NCBI GenBank assembly: GCA_046760705.1
Contig: JBHIER010000017.1
Coordinates: 1-16,481, forward strand
Source of the DNA: JBHIER01 sp046760705 [NCBI: bacterium]
GTDB taxonomy: Bacteria; JBHIER01; G020348925
Reading direction: 5' to 3'
DNA: 16,481 bases
Shown here one piece after another: positions 7,301 through 14,337 of this stretch. The notes under the pieces were generated by a model, which did not search any database, was not told where the DNA came from, and saw only the letters and a program-made list of their open reading frames with translations. Each line of letters starts with the position of its first letter. Within the stretch, counting starts at the first letter, position 1. Position numbers and translations under genes: made by a program.

Positions 7301-7359
7301 TGGATTCCAGCAATGCCGCCGCCGATAACGAGAACTCCTTTGGTCACCGATTCGCTCAT
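4315..7359 (-). CDS. hdrA: Tandem HdrA, selenocysteine-containing (Hdr subunit A, FAD/FeS)
   Basis: The true CDS runs from ATG 7359 through a TGA read as Sec at residue 60 (7180-7182): 1014 residues. Unit A (about 1-450) has an FAD dinucleotide motif [17 protein letters not shown] at 9-25, then PTMDCSI-U-ILGPKM, where HdrA normally has CSIC. [4Fe-4S] ligands follow at Cys109-112-115-119 and Cys156-164-167-171. Unit B (about 455-1014) has the HdrA N-terminal cluster domain (CHCG at 461-463, Cys496, [10 protein letters not shown] at 521), a second FAD motif GGGPAG at 600-605 without the CSIC segment, and a C-terminal 2[4Fe-4S] ferredoxin (Cys943-953 and Cys977-987). HdrA holds the flavin that bifurcates or confurcates electrons between ferredoxin, MvhD and HdrBC. 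It starts 9 nt after hdrB with only a weak ribosome site, suggesting coupling. A start at Met66 (7164) would remove the first FAD motif. Confidence 0.92.
7136..7182 (-). promoter_or_regulatory. UGA (Sec) codon and bacterial SECIS hairpin in hdrA
   Basis: The TGA at 7182-7180 is followed, after 20 nt, by GGATGTC (7159-7153), loop GGTC (7152-7149) and GACATCC (7148-7142), a perfect 7-bp stem. An outer ATG/CAT pairing (7164-7162 with 7138-7136) is separated from it by a small internal loop. The distance from UGA to apical loop is 27 nt. Bacterial SECIS elements that recruit SelB have a small loop with G in its first two positions, about 16-37 nt after UGA; this fits, and the loop resembles the GGUC of E. 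coli fdhF (from memory). Flanking protein sequence (CSI before, ILGPKM after) is conserved HdrA, which excludes a real stop. Confidence 0.85.
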
Positions 7360-7368
7360 TTTGAAGAC

Positions 7369-8250
7369 TCACGCAACTTTCGCCAGCATTGTCTCTGGCA
7401 TGATCTTATGCATATGCAATCCCACATCCTCCGGGCTCAGCCCCTGGGCTAAACCCAACAACTGAAAATAGTAGATTACGGGAACGTCAAACCGTGTTTT
7501 GAACTGACGGGCCAGCTTGATCTGCCCTAAATCATAGGCATCGAAACAGGTAGGACAGATAAGCCCCATGCAGTCTACGCCCGACTTCTTAATAGAGCTG
7601 AGCACATCGTGGGTCATCTGAGCCGGCATTTCCGGATCCATGCAAGCTTTCCCACAACACAGTAGATGATCCTCGTGATGAACGGGTTCAGCACCAATGG
7701 CTTCGATGAGATTCTCCAAGATGGTTGGCCGGTCGGGATCATCCACCCGCATGATCTCACTGGGCTTGAGTAGATGGCAGCCGTAGTGTACGGCCACCCG
7801 AAGGTCCTCAAGTGGCTTGACGACGGATGCCGCCACTTTGTCAATACCGATGTCGTCCCGAAGAACGGTCACGATGTGCCGCACTGAGACTGTCCCTCGA
7901 TACTCCTTCCCGATCTTTTTCAACCGTCGGTTCACCTTCTCCCTCAACTCCTCATCGCGAGTCAGATGATATCTGGTCTCCGATAGAGTGGCCGTGCACC
8001 CGCTGCACATGGTGATCACATCCAGCCCGGCCTCCTCGGCAAGGCACAGGTTTCTGGCGGCAATGGTCAACCAAGTCAATTTGTCCGACGATTTAAAATA
8101 GATAGGATCCGGGCAGCAGGTGAAACCGTCCAGATCCACCAAGGTCATACCCACTTTGGGCATGGTCTTCCGCACAGCGGCCTCAAATTGCGGGTATTTC
8201 ACCGAGATCATGCACCCGAAGAAGGGAACGTATTTCTTCTCCTCACTCAT
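7369..8250 (-). CDS. hdrB: Heterodisulfide reductase-like subunit B (two CCG domains)
   Basis: The protein has 293 residues, the usual HdrB length. Both CCG motifs are complete: Cys13, Cys45-46, Cys82 and Cys85 (FFGCM, FTCCPD, MCSGC), and Cys158, Cys198-199, Cys232 and Cys235 (YGCHLL, LLCCGKAC, ICPTC). In structures of methanogen HdrB these bind two noncubane [4Fe-4S] clusters that split the heterodisulfide. In bacteria without CoM/CoB the natural disulfide or other acceptor is generally unknown. I chose the ATG at 8250, 17 nt after the hdrC stop, because the protein then begins MSEEKKYVPFFGCM as HdrB does. An upstream ATG at 8352 would overlap hdrC by 86 nt and add an unrelated leader. The ribosome site is weak. 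It is followed directly by hdrA. Confidence 0.92.
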   Translation of the reverse strand: MSEEKKYVPFFGCMISVKYPQFEAAVRKTMPKVGMTLVDLDGFTCCPDPIYFKSSDKLTWLTIAARNLCLAEEAGLDVITMCSGCTATLSETRYHLTRDEELREKVNRRLKKIGKEYRGTVSVRHIVTVLRDDIGIDKVAASVVKPLEDLRVAVHYGCHLLKPSEIMRVDDPDRPTILENLIEAIGAEPVHHEDHLLCCGKACMDPEMPAQMTHDVLSSIKKSGVDCMGLICPTCFDAYDLGQIKLARQFKTRFDVPVIYYFQLLGLAQGLSPEDVGLHMHKIMPETMLAKVA

Positions 8251-8266
8251 AGATCGGATCTCTATA

Positions 8267-8734
8267 TCATTGTCCAACCAAAAGTTCTTGAATTTCTGAG
8301 ACTGGTACCTCTCCGAGACTCTCCAACCCCAGCTCCTTTCGCCGCTTGTCAACCAGAGCCGTGATCACCGTCGTCATCCCTTTCGTCTCCACGCTCTTCA
8401 CCATGCTGCGGACATCTTCAGGGTTGGTCTCTCTCTGGGCGGACATGTTTTTCAGGGCCGTAATCACCTCAACGGGCCGCACGTCCTGGGGACAGCGCTC
8501 GTAGCAGTTGTAGCAGTTGGTGCACTCCCAAATGATCGACCCTTCCTGGAGAAGGGAGTCTTCGAGGCCCAATATGGTCTCCAGAACGATGAGCCTGGGA
8601 TTGAACCCTCGGCTCGAATATCTGGCGGCCGGGCAATCGCCGACACAGGCACCGCACTGGAAGCAGAAACTGTGCATCTCCCCACCGATCGCCGAGTCCA
8701 ACTTACCTTTAAAATCCAAACGGACTTCAACCAT
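8267..8734 (-). CDS. hdrC: Heterodisulfide reductase-like subunit C (2[4Fe-4S])
   Basis: The protein has 155 residues. Two ferredoxin-type motifs are visible, Cys24-27-30-34 (CFQCGACVGDCP) and Cys71-74-77-81 (CTNCYNCYERCP), in the spacing typical of HdrC. An intervening FNPRLIVLE segment is also characteristic. A helical C-terminus follows (VITALKNMSAQRETNPEDVR). HdrC carries electrons from HdrA to the HdrB active site. The start is the ATG at 8734, 17 nt after korC, with a G-rich but poor ribosome site, suggesting coupling to the upstream gene. It is the first gene of the hdrCBA-mvhD-hdrD-like block, directly downstream of the kor genes with no visible terminator or promoter between. Co-transcription with kor is therefore likely. 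Confidence 0.92.
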   Translation of the reverse strand: MVEVRLDFKGKLDSAIGGEMHSFCFQCGACVGDCPAARYSSRGFNPRLIVLETILGLEDSLLQEGSIIWECTNCYNCYERCPQDVRPVEVITALKNMSAQRETNPEDVRSMVKSVETKGMTTVITALVDKRRKELGLESLGEVPVSEIQELLVGQ

Positions 8735-8751
8735 TGGACCGCCCCCCAGAA

Positions 8752-9339
8752 CTACCTTTTTTTGGCTGCAGCTCTCTTTCTGGTCGAACCAGTCTTCTTC
8801 TCTCTTTTCAATTTCATCCCGTACTCATATCCCTTCTCAAAGGCCTTCAGATTCAGTTCCAAGAATCGGTCGGGGACAGAGCCCGGGATGGCCTTTCTCA
8901 TCGCCTCCACCGATACGACATCGCTCATGGCTGTAAAAAAGCCGAGCATGACCAGGTTGGCGACAATCCGGTTGCCCATCTGCTCGGCCATCCGGGTGGC
9001 CGGAATGGCGAACATCTTGATCTTCTCCCTGGGCGGTTTCGGTCTCACCAGATCCTCATCGATCAAAAGCAGCCCTTCCCCTTTCAGATCCGGCTCGAAT
9101 TTATCGTAGGCCTCTTGGGACATGGACACGAGAATGTCAGGGACGGTGATGTAAGGGTACAGCACCCGATCCTCCGAGACCACCACCTGGGCACTGCAGG
9201 CGCTCCCGCGAGCCTCAGGTCCGAAGCTCTGATTCAGGGTGGCGTGTTTGTCATCGTAGAGAGAGCAGGCCTTTCCGACAATGAATCCGGATCTGATGAT
9301 GCCCTGGCCGCCGTAACCCGAAAATCGAATCTCTGGCAT
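8752..9339 (-). CDS. korC: 2-oxoacid:ferredoxin oxidoreductase gamma subunit
   Basis: The protein has 195 residues. The N-terminal RFSGYGGQGI at residues 5-14 is the gamma-domain signature of the pyruvate/2-oxoglutarate:ferredoxin oxidoreductase family, followed by the conserved QSFGPEARGSACSAQVVVS and later LIDEDLV. The gamma domain contributes to CoA binding and to subunit assembly. The last 20 or so residues are an unusual Lys/Arg/Ala-rich tail (EKKTGSTRKRAAAKKR), probably disordered. The ATG at 9339 follows GGAGGG with 4-5 nt spacing, and the gene begins 1 nt after the korB stop. The order korD-A-B-C with sucCD adjacent favours 2-oxoglutarate over pyruvate as substrate. This is an inference from context; the gamma sequence itself does not decide it. 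Confidence 0.92.
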   Translation of the reverse strand: MPEIRFSGYGGQGIIRSGFIVGKACSLYDDKHATLNQSFGPEARGSACSAQVVVSEDRVLYPYITVPDILVSMSQEAYDKFEPDLKGEGLLLIDEDLVRPKPPREKIKMFAIPATRMAEQMGNRIVANLVMLGFFTAMSDVVSVEAMRKAIPGSVPDRFLELNLKAFEKGYEYGMKLKREKKTGSTRKRAAAKKR

Positions 9340-9340
9340 G

Positions 9341-10216
9341 TTACCCTCCGTATTTTACAAATTTGTCACCCAGGACTTGGCTCAACCTTTCGTTCATCGC
9401 ATCCAGAAAAGTGGGCCTCTCCTTATCGACGAATTTACCCACGACGATCTCCTTTTGAAATTGGATGTCCAGATCCTTTGTGTTCGCTCCGTGTTGGATC
9501 ACGGAGCTATCGTGGTAAAACTTCATCAGATCGAGCCCGGTCCCGAGTCTGTTTTTCCGGGCGTACAGGGTGGAGCATGGGGCGATGATCTCTATGAATG
9601 AGAACCCTCGCTTCTGCAGTGCCTCGGCCATGGAGTTGGTCAGGCGGCGGATGTGGAGGGCAGTCCACCTGGCCACATAGATGGCTCCGCAGGATTCAGC
9701 CAAGTGGGGTAAGTTGAAGGGGTACTCGAAACATCCATAGGGGGCCGTGGTGCCCACAGCGGTGAGGGGGGTGGTCGGTCCCACCTGGCCTCCAGTCATG
9801 GCGTAGTTGAAATTGTTGACGCAGATGACTGTCAGGTCAACATTTCGGCGGGCTGCATGGATAAAATGGTTTCCCCCAATGGCGATGAGATCCCCATCTC
9901 CACTGAAGACGACCACCTTCAGTCCGGGGTTCCCCAGCGCCAGGCCTGTGGCGAAGGGAACTGCCCGACCGTGGGTGGTGTGGAAAGAGTCCAGCGTAAT
10001 ATAGCCCGCTACCCTGCCTGTGCATCCGATCCCGGAAACGACGCACACCTTGTCGAGGTCGATATCGATCTTCTCCAGGGCGGCCACAAAAGCCGTCACG
10101 GTCGTTCCGATGCCGCATGTCGGACACCAGATGTGGGGGATTCGATCCATCCTGAGCAGCGGTTCCATAGGATGTTCGGCTTCTTTGCTCCTGACTGGCG
10201 CTTCCACAGCTTTCAT
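9341..10216 (-). CDS. korB: 2-oxoglutarate:ferredoxin oxidoreductase beta subunit (TPP-binding)
   Basis: The protein has 291 residues and the TPP-binding beta domain. WCPTCGIG (30-37) and GIGCTGRV (62-69) carry cluster or cofactor cysteines, THGRAVPFATGLAL (81-94) follows, and the TPP/Mg motif GDGD (106-109) leads to NN at 134-135. The enzyme oxidatively decarboxylates a 2-oxoacid with CoA and reduces ferredoxin, or runs in reverse with strong reductant. I chose the ATG at 10216, which overlaps the korA stop by 4 bases and has an AAAGGAGG site at good spacing. An upstream start near 10315 would lie deep inside korA and adds a non-conserved leader. The 2-oxoglutarate preference is inferred from adjacent sucCD and the KorA type. 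Confidence 0.93.
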   Translation of the reverse strand: MKAVEAPVRSKEAEHPMEPLLRMDRIPHIWCPTCGIGTTVTAFVAALEKIDIDLDKVCVVSGIGCTGRVAGYITLDSFHTTHGRAVPFATGLALGNPGLKVVVFSGDGDLIAIGGNHFIHAARRNVDLTVICVNNFNYAMTGGQVGPTTPLTAVGTTAPYGCFEYPFNLPHLAESCGAIYVARWTALHIRRLTNSMAEALQKRGFSFIEIIAPCSTLYARKNRLGTGLDLMKFYHDSSVIQHGANTKDLDIQFQKEIVVGKFVDKERPTFLDAMNERLSQVLGDKFVKYGG

Positions 10217-11370
10217 CGTACCGCCTCCTTTATCGCCTTTAAGATGTTCCTCGGATCGTGCACCCAGCCTCCCCCATGGGGGACAAGCAGGGCCTTCGCT
10301 TGTCCTGCCGCGCACCGCTCCACTTCGAGAACAATCTGTCCGTAATTGATCTCAGGAACAACCCATGCTTTGATCCTCTTCGACAGTGCTCTGACCCTCT
10401 TTTCGGGAAAGGACCAGACGGTGATGAGCCGGAGGGTACCCACTTTGATCCCGGCTTTTTTGGCCTCTTCGACTGCTTTGAGGGCCACCCGGGATGTAAT
10501 TCCGTAGGATAGGACGATCACCTCCGCATCGTCCGTGGCCTCCTCCTCAAAACTGATAATCTTATCCGCGTTCTTTCGAATCTTCTCCACCAATCGGCGG
10601 ACACATTTCTCCTGGCACTCGGCATTGATCACTGGATACCCGCGCTCGTCGTGGGTCAGCCCGGTGGTATGGAACCGGTAACCGTCCCCAGCTTTGACCA
10701 TAGGTGGCACAAGGTCGGCATCAGGCACGTAGGGAAGATATTCATCTTTCGGCCCCTCATACCATCTTCTCGGAGTGATCTCAATCTCCTCCGCAGGGGG
10801 GATGACAACCTTCTCGGTCATGTGACCCACACACTCGTCCGTCATGACAAAGGTGGGGACTCGGTACTCCTCTGAGAGGTTGAAGGCCTTTATGGTCAAT
10901 TCGAAACATTCCTGCGGAGAGTTAGGTGACAGAGCAATGATCTCGTAGTCGCCGTGGGAGCCCCATCGCACCTGCATCATGTCGGCCTGGCCGGTGAGGG
11001 TCGGCAGGCCGGTGCTCGGTCCTCCGCGTTGCACGTTGGCTATGACGCATGGGACCTCCATCATAACCCCCAAGCCGAAGTTTTCCATCATCAAAGAGAA
11101 CCCGGGGCCTGACGTCACGGTCATTGCCTTGCGCCCAGCCCACGCAGCCCCTAAGACGGCTGCAATGGAGCCCAGTTCGTCCTCCATTTGAATGAAGACA
11201 CCACCGACTTTAGGGATCCTCTCGGCGAACCGTTCGGCGGTCTCCGTAGAGGGGGTGATGGGATACCCAGCGAAAAAGCGGCATCCGGCGGCTAAGGCAC
11301 CCTCCGCTATGGCGTGGTCTCCATCCAAATAATGGGCTCCCGTCAGGATACCTTTCGGATCTGCTTTCAA
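10213..11370 (-). CDS. korA: 2-oxoglutarate:ferredoxin oxidoreductase alpha subunit
   Basis: With the TTG start at 11370 the protein has 385 residues beginning MKADPKGILTG. Family landmarks: GAHYLDGDHAIAEGALAAGC (11-30), FAGYPITPSTE (33-43), QMEDELGSIAAVLGAAWAG (61-79), VTSGPGFSLMMENFGLG (85-101), NVQRGGPSTGLPT (112-124). The C-terminal domain has VLSYGITSR and PEINYGQ. The alpha subunit provides the pyrimidine-binding side of the TPP site and substrate contacts. A GGGAGG ribosome site lies 9 nt before the TTG. A GTG at 11397 is in frame, but it would put this site inside the gene and adds a non-family leader, so I prefer the TTG. The 141-nt spacer before the gene contains the hairpin element at 11401-11485. 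Confidence 0.92.
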   Translation of the reverse strand: MKADPKGILTGAHYLDGDHAIAEGALAAGCRFFAGYPITPSTETAERFAERIPKVGGVFIQMEDELGSIAAVLGAAWAGRKAMTVTSGPGFSLMMENFGLGVMMEVPCVIANVQRGGPSTGLPTLTGQADMMQVRWGSHGDYEIIALSPNSPQECFELTIKAFNLSEEYRVPTFVMTDECVGHMTEKVVIPPAEEIEITPRRWYEGPKDEYLPYVPDADLVPPMVKAGDGYRFHTTGLTHDERGYPVINAECQEKCVRRLVEKIRKNADKIISFEEEATDDAEVIVLSYGITSRVALKAVEEAKKAGIKVGTLRLITVWSFPEKRVRALSKRIKAWVVPEINYGQIVLEVERCAAGQAKALLVPHGGGWVHDPRNILKAIKEAVR

Positions 11371-11400
11371 TGGTCTGTACCTCCCTTGAACATACACCCA

Positions 11401-11485
11401 CCTGTCTGCGTCCCGAAGGCTTTCGGGACAGGCAAGGGGCTACACTACATTTTTCATATCTGTAGTGTAGGGCTTTATGCCCGTC
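11401..11485. repeat. Compact inverted-repeat element between korD and korA
   Basis: CTACACTACA (11440-11449) pairs perfectly with TGTAGTGTAG (11461-11470) around an 11-nt loop. GTCCCGAA (11410-11417) pairs with TTCGGGAC (11422-11429) around 4 nt, and a short GGGC/GCCC stem is at 11470-11482. Longer imperfect ends bring GACAGGCAAGGGG (from 11427) against a GACGGGCATAAAG copy read from 11485. The layout resembles a small non-coding MITE or REP-like element rather than a regulator site. In the mRNA it would form strong structures just upstream of korA. Confidence 0.65.
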
Positions 11486-11511
11486 ATAATAATGATATGC
11501 AGTTGAAACAT

Positions 11512-11790
11512 TCAGCCTTCTGAGACCGTCTCGACCTCTTTCTCCGTACAGAATATGGCAAATTCCGGGCAGAGCATCTCGCACAGTCTGCAATTGACGC
11601 AGTCGGTCTCCTTCACTACAGCCGGCGGATGATAGCCTTTCACATTGAACTCCTCAGACATCTCCAACACATCTTTGGGGCAGTACTCGACACAGAAGGC
11701 GCACCCTTTACACCTGTCCTTTATGATGTGGAGTTCACCGTGGGGGGTCGTAATTCGATCTGCATCCAGAGGTGTGCGCCACAACTTCAT
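11512..11790 (-). CDS. korD: 2-oxoglutarate:ferredoxin oxidoreductase delta subunit (2[4Fe-4S] ferredoxin)
   Basis: The protein has 92 residues with two CxxCxxCxxxC motifs: Cys27-30-33-37 ([14 protein letters not shown]) and Cys64-67-70-74 ([14 protein letters not shown]). The YHPPAVV segment between them is characteristic of the KorD/VorD delta subunit. It passes electrons from the TPP-alpha/beta core to free ferredoxin. The ATG at 11790 sits in the sucD stop (ATGA overlap) with a GGGAGAAG ribosome site. It is thus directly coupled to sucD, which supports succinyl-CoA as the product of the complex. It is separated from korA by a hairpin element, the only large gap in the kor set. Confidence 0.92.
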   Translation of the reverse strand: MKLWRTPLDADRITTPHGELHIIKDRCKGCAFCVEYCPKDVLEMSEEFNVKGYHPPAVVKETDCVNCRLCEMLCPEFAIFCTEKEVETVSEG

Positions 11791-12698
11791 TGTATCTTCT
11801 CCCTTTCAGGCCCGTTGTTCGAGTAACCCAGTCCCAAGACCTGGGCCACAGCCGCTCCAATCTCGGCCGGGCTTTGGCAGACGTGGACGCCGGCACTTTT
11901 CAACGCAGCGATCTTCTCCGCGGCCGTCCCTCTGCCCCCGGCAATAATGGCTCCGGCGTGGCCCATTCTTTTGTCGGCAGGTGCTGTCTGGCCAGCGATA
12001 AATCCGACCACCGGTGTCTTCACACCTTTGGCAATATACTCGGCCGCATCCTCTTCATCGGTACCTCCGATCTCACCGATCAAGACCACCGCCTTGGTCT
12101 GCTCGTCAGCTTCAAAAAGTTCCAAGGCATCGATAAAGCCAGTCCCGACAATGGGATCGCCCCCCATGCCCAGACAGGTCGATTGACCGATTCCCGATAG
12201 TGTGAGCTGATAGACCACCTCATAGGTCAGCGTGCCGCTCCGAGAGACGATCCCCACCGGACCAGGGGTAAAAATGTATCCGGGTAGAATACCCACCTTG
12301 GTCGCCCCGGGGGTGATAATACCCGGACAATTGGGGCCGATGAGGCGAGTCTTTTTATCCTTCAAATAGTCCATCACCTCGATCATGTCGATGGCCGGGA
12401 TGCCCTCGGTGATGGCGACCACCAGCTCGATGGACGCATCGGTGGCCTCGTAGATGGCATCTTGGGCAAAAACCGCCGGAACATAAATAACAGAGGTGTT
12501 GGCCCCTTCTTTGTCCACAGCCTCTTTGACCGTGTTATAAACTGGCACCCCCTCCACCCTCTGTCCACCTTTGCCAGGGGTCACACCGGCCACCACCTTG
12601 GTCCCATAGTCCAGCATCTGGCGGGTATGAAAAGAGCCATCCCGCCCCGTAATCCCTTGAACCACAACTCTTGTGTTGTCATCAACTAAAATGCTCAT
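11787..12698 (-). CDS. sucD: Succinyl-CoA synthetase (ligase) alpha subunit
   Basis: The protein has 303 residues. The CoA-binding Rossmann N-terminus has [14 protein letters not shown] (11-24). The conserved GPNCPG is at 121-126 and [10 protein letters not shown] at 151-160. The phosphohistidine motif GHAGAI places the active-site His at 247. With SucC it interconverts succinyl-CoA and succinate with ADP or GDP phosphorylation, the step after 2-oxoglutarate:ferredoxin oxidoreductase in either TCA direction. The C-terminal extension ([11 protein letters not shown]) is short and not conserved. The stop overlaps the korD start. It normally follows sucC directly; here a two-gene block (12726-14120) and a 217-nt spacer separate them. 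Sequence and motifs look intact. Confidence 0.96.
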   Translation of the reverse strand: MSILVDDNTRVVVQGITGRDGSFHTRQMLDYGTKVVAGVTPGKGGQRVEGVPVYNTVKEAVDKEGANTSVIYVPAVFAQDAIYEATDASIELVVAITEGIPAIDMIEVMDYLKDKKTRLIGPNCPGIITPGATKVGILPGYIFTPGPVGIVSRSGTLTYEVVYQLTLSGIGQSTCLGMGGDPIVGTGFIDALELFEADEQTKAVVLIGEIGGTDEEDAAEYIAKGVKTPVVGFIAGQTAPADKRMGHAGAIIAGGRGTAAEKIAALKSAGVHVCQSPAEIGAAVAQVLGLGYSNNGPEREKIQ

Positions 12699-12725
12699 AC
12701 GAAATCTTCCTCATTTGAAAAGTTG

Positions 12726-12935
12726 TTATCCTGTAGAAGAAGGAATAACATAGTTCTTTAGCTCTTCCCTATACTCGACCTCATATATTCGAGATGCCGT
12801 CTCCTGAGGTTCCTGATACCGGAGCTCTTCTTGTGCCGGAGCTATGAGATGCTCCTCAATAGGATAAGCAGGCTGGCCTATCACCAAGGTGAGCTGACCG
12901 AAGGGGGTAATTTTCACATTAATATTAATTGGCAT
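12726..12935 (-). CDS. 69-aa hypothetical protein downstream of SDH-family protease
   Basis: A short gene with a strong AAAGGAGGG ribosome site 8 nt before its ATG, starting 15 nt after the protease stop, so it looks expressed with it. The N-terminus MPININVKITPFGQLTLVIG suggests a beta-strand; the middle is acidic (EEHLIAPAQEEL), followed by EYREELKNY. The N-I-N alternation resembles the ININLNL stretch near residues 320-326 of the protease. The two segments might associate, which is only a suggestion. There is no signal peptide, membrane helix or cysteine. I recognise no family. It is AT-rich like the protease and unlike flanking sucC and sucD. Confidence 0.65.
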   Translation of the reverse strand: MPININVKITPFGQLTLVIGQPAYPIEEHLIAPAQEELRYQEPQETASRIYEVEYREELKNYVIPSSTG

Positions 12936-12950
12936 GGTGATGTCCCTCCT

Positions 12951-14120
12951 TTAACTAATTTCACTTTTTTCTTCCCACCTGCCGCCGAAAGTTCTCCCCT
13001 CAATGCCAACAATTGGAGACTGGCGAATTATCTCCTGCTGAACAATTTGTGGGACTGCCTGACCAATCTGTCCCATGAGCTGCTGAACTATTTGTTGGAA
13101 ATTTTGAGGCAATCTTGTTGGATCAATACCTGGTGGAAGCCCCAAGTTCAGGTTGATGTTAATCTGTGGATTAGGCGGTACTTGTCGCTTTCGACGGAAA
13201 GCAGAGTTAATTTCAAATACGTCTAACTTGTGAATGCTTTCAATAAGAGCCAGGGGAATATTTTCCATAGTGTATTCCTCTTTATTTTCACGAGTAAGTA
13301 ATTCTTCTGGATCAATTGGTTCATTGAGTTGTAGCATATCTTCGTATTCCTGATAAAGATTCCACATAGCAGTCTCAAGGCTGTCGTCAGGGTCATCTAC
13401 AGGAAGGCTGATCTCTACAGCTTCCTTTCTGCCGATTGCGTGACCATGTGAATACATTTTTTCTGTTAAAGCCTCAATAATATTGCCAATTCTGCCCTCC
13501 TCAATCTTTTCCTTGCGGGACGTCAATAATTTGCGTGCGACAAGTCTAATATGAGTGTATTGCCTGTTAACGCTCCCGAGTGTCAAAGGTGTCAGATGAG
13601 TAACTAATTGGGACACAACTTGAGCTAGAGCAGATTGATCGCTGATATTTGCCCTCTCTCGTAGAAATGAGATATAGGAAGAAACATCTTCCACATTTAT
13701 CTCAGGAGGTGGGACACCGGCTTCACCAGTAGCCGCTCTCACGAGTGTTGGTTCAATGGGACCGAGTTCTGCCTTCTTGCCCATAACAATCTCATCAGCT
13801 CCTAAAGCAATCATTGTACCAGCGCTATGGGCTTTGTAGGGAATAAGAACGCAAAATTCTTCGCAGAACTCACGGATCATCGTTACTATACGCCAGGGAA
13901 TACTTACATCACCGCCACGGGTGTATAGAAATAGGTCAATCCTTTTTATTTCAGGTCCAGTGGTTTCTAAAGCTAAAAGATGCTTATATAGGGGACGGAC
14001 AGCATCTTCAGCTATTCTTGATCCTATTGGTTTCCTGTCACCTGTGAAGTAAACAAGAACATTAGATTTGCGAGATTCTTGAATCTTCTGGATAAGTTCT
14101 AGCCTTCCCTTCCTGCTCAT
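12951..14120 (-). CDS. SDH-family (serine dehydrogenase proteinase-like) ClpP/SppA-fold protease
   Basis: The protein has 389 residues. The N-terminal 200 match the ClpP/crotonase-fold serine peptidases of the SDH family: LFLYTRGGDVSIPWRIVTMI (63-82) and IPYKAHSAGTMIALGADEIVM (93-113), where Ser99 is the likely nucleophile, followed by KKAELGPIEP (115-124). These proteins lack a signal peptide here, so it probably acts in the cytoplasm or on the inner face. The C-terminal part holds acidic and Gln-rich segments, including QININLNLGLPPG (319-331) and FQQIVQQLMGQIGQAVPQIV (341-360), which may assemble or bind a partner. A strong AGAGGAGGTG ribosome site precedes the ATG at 14120. Inserted between sucC and sucD with different base composition, it looks acquired. 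Its substrate is unknown. Confidence 0.8.
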   Translation of the reverse strand: MSRKGRLELIQKIQESRKSNVLVYFTGDRKPIGSRIAEDAVRPLYKHLLALETTGPEIKRIDLFLYTRGGDVSIPWRIVTMIREFCEEFCVLIPYKAHSAGTMIALGADEIVMGKKAELGPIEPTLVRAATGEAGVPPPEINVEDVSSYISFLRERANISDQSALAQVVSQLVTHLTPLTLGSVNRQYTHIRLVARKLLTSRKEKIEEGRIGNIIEALTEKMYSHGHAIGRKEAVEISLPVDDPDDSLETAMWNLYQEYEDMLQLNEPIDPEELLTRENKEEYTMENIPLALIESIHKLDVFEINSAFRRKRQVPPNPQININLNLGLPPGIDPTRLPQNFQQIVQQLMGQIGQAVPQIVQQEIIRQSPIVGIEGRTFGGRWEEKSEIS

Positions 14121-14337
14121 CCGAACACCTCCTCTTTTTAGATAGTATCCTACATATATTTGTCTATCCTCAGCTCTAAATCATTGACCGCCGTTTGGCC
14201 TAACATGTGGGAACCGTAGTCCAAAAAATATCTACAGTTTTTTCACTGGCATATTCTCTAATAAATTTGACCGTCACGGTTTACCTCTACAATGGAATGA
14301 GTCCTTTGAGTTTCTTTTTGTCGCTTGATCAACCAAA
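14121..14337. other. 217-nt AT-rich spacer with possible mini-ORF
   Basis: No RNA gene or terminator is evident. A 25-codon minus-strand ORF (14277-14200, GTG start, product beginning VTVKFIREYASEKTVDIF) has a GAGG site 6 nt upstream, but it opens right after a TAA and may be a remnant or chance. TAGACA and TACTAT boxes near 14130-14165 are not at proper promoter spacing, so I call no promoter. The spacer marks the left junction of the block that splits sucC from sucD. Confidence 0.35.

Noticed and set aside
7369-8352. Longer hdrB start at 8352
   Set aside because: It would overlap hdrC by 86 nt and add a non-HdrB leader; the ATG at 8250 gives a normal N-terminus.
8734-9588. Plus-strand ORF (284 codons) opposite korC and the end of korB
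   Set aside because: Shadow of two clearly assigned genes; no ribosome site or protein-like pattern.
9341-10315. Longer korB start near 10315
   Set aside because: Lies about 100 nt within korA; the ATG at 10216 has a strong ribosome site and a 4-base overlap with the korA stop.
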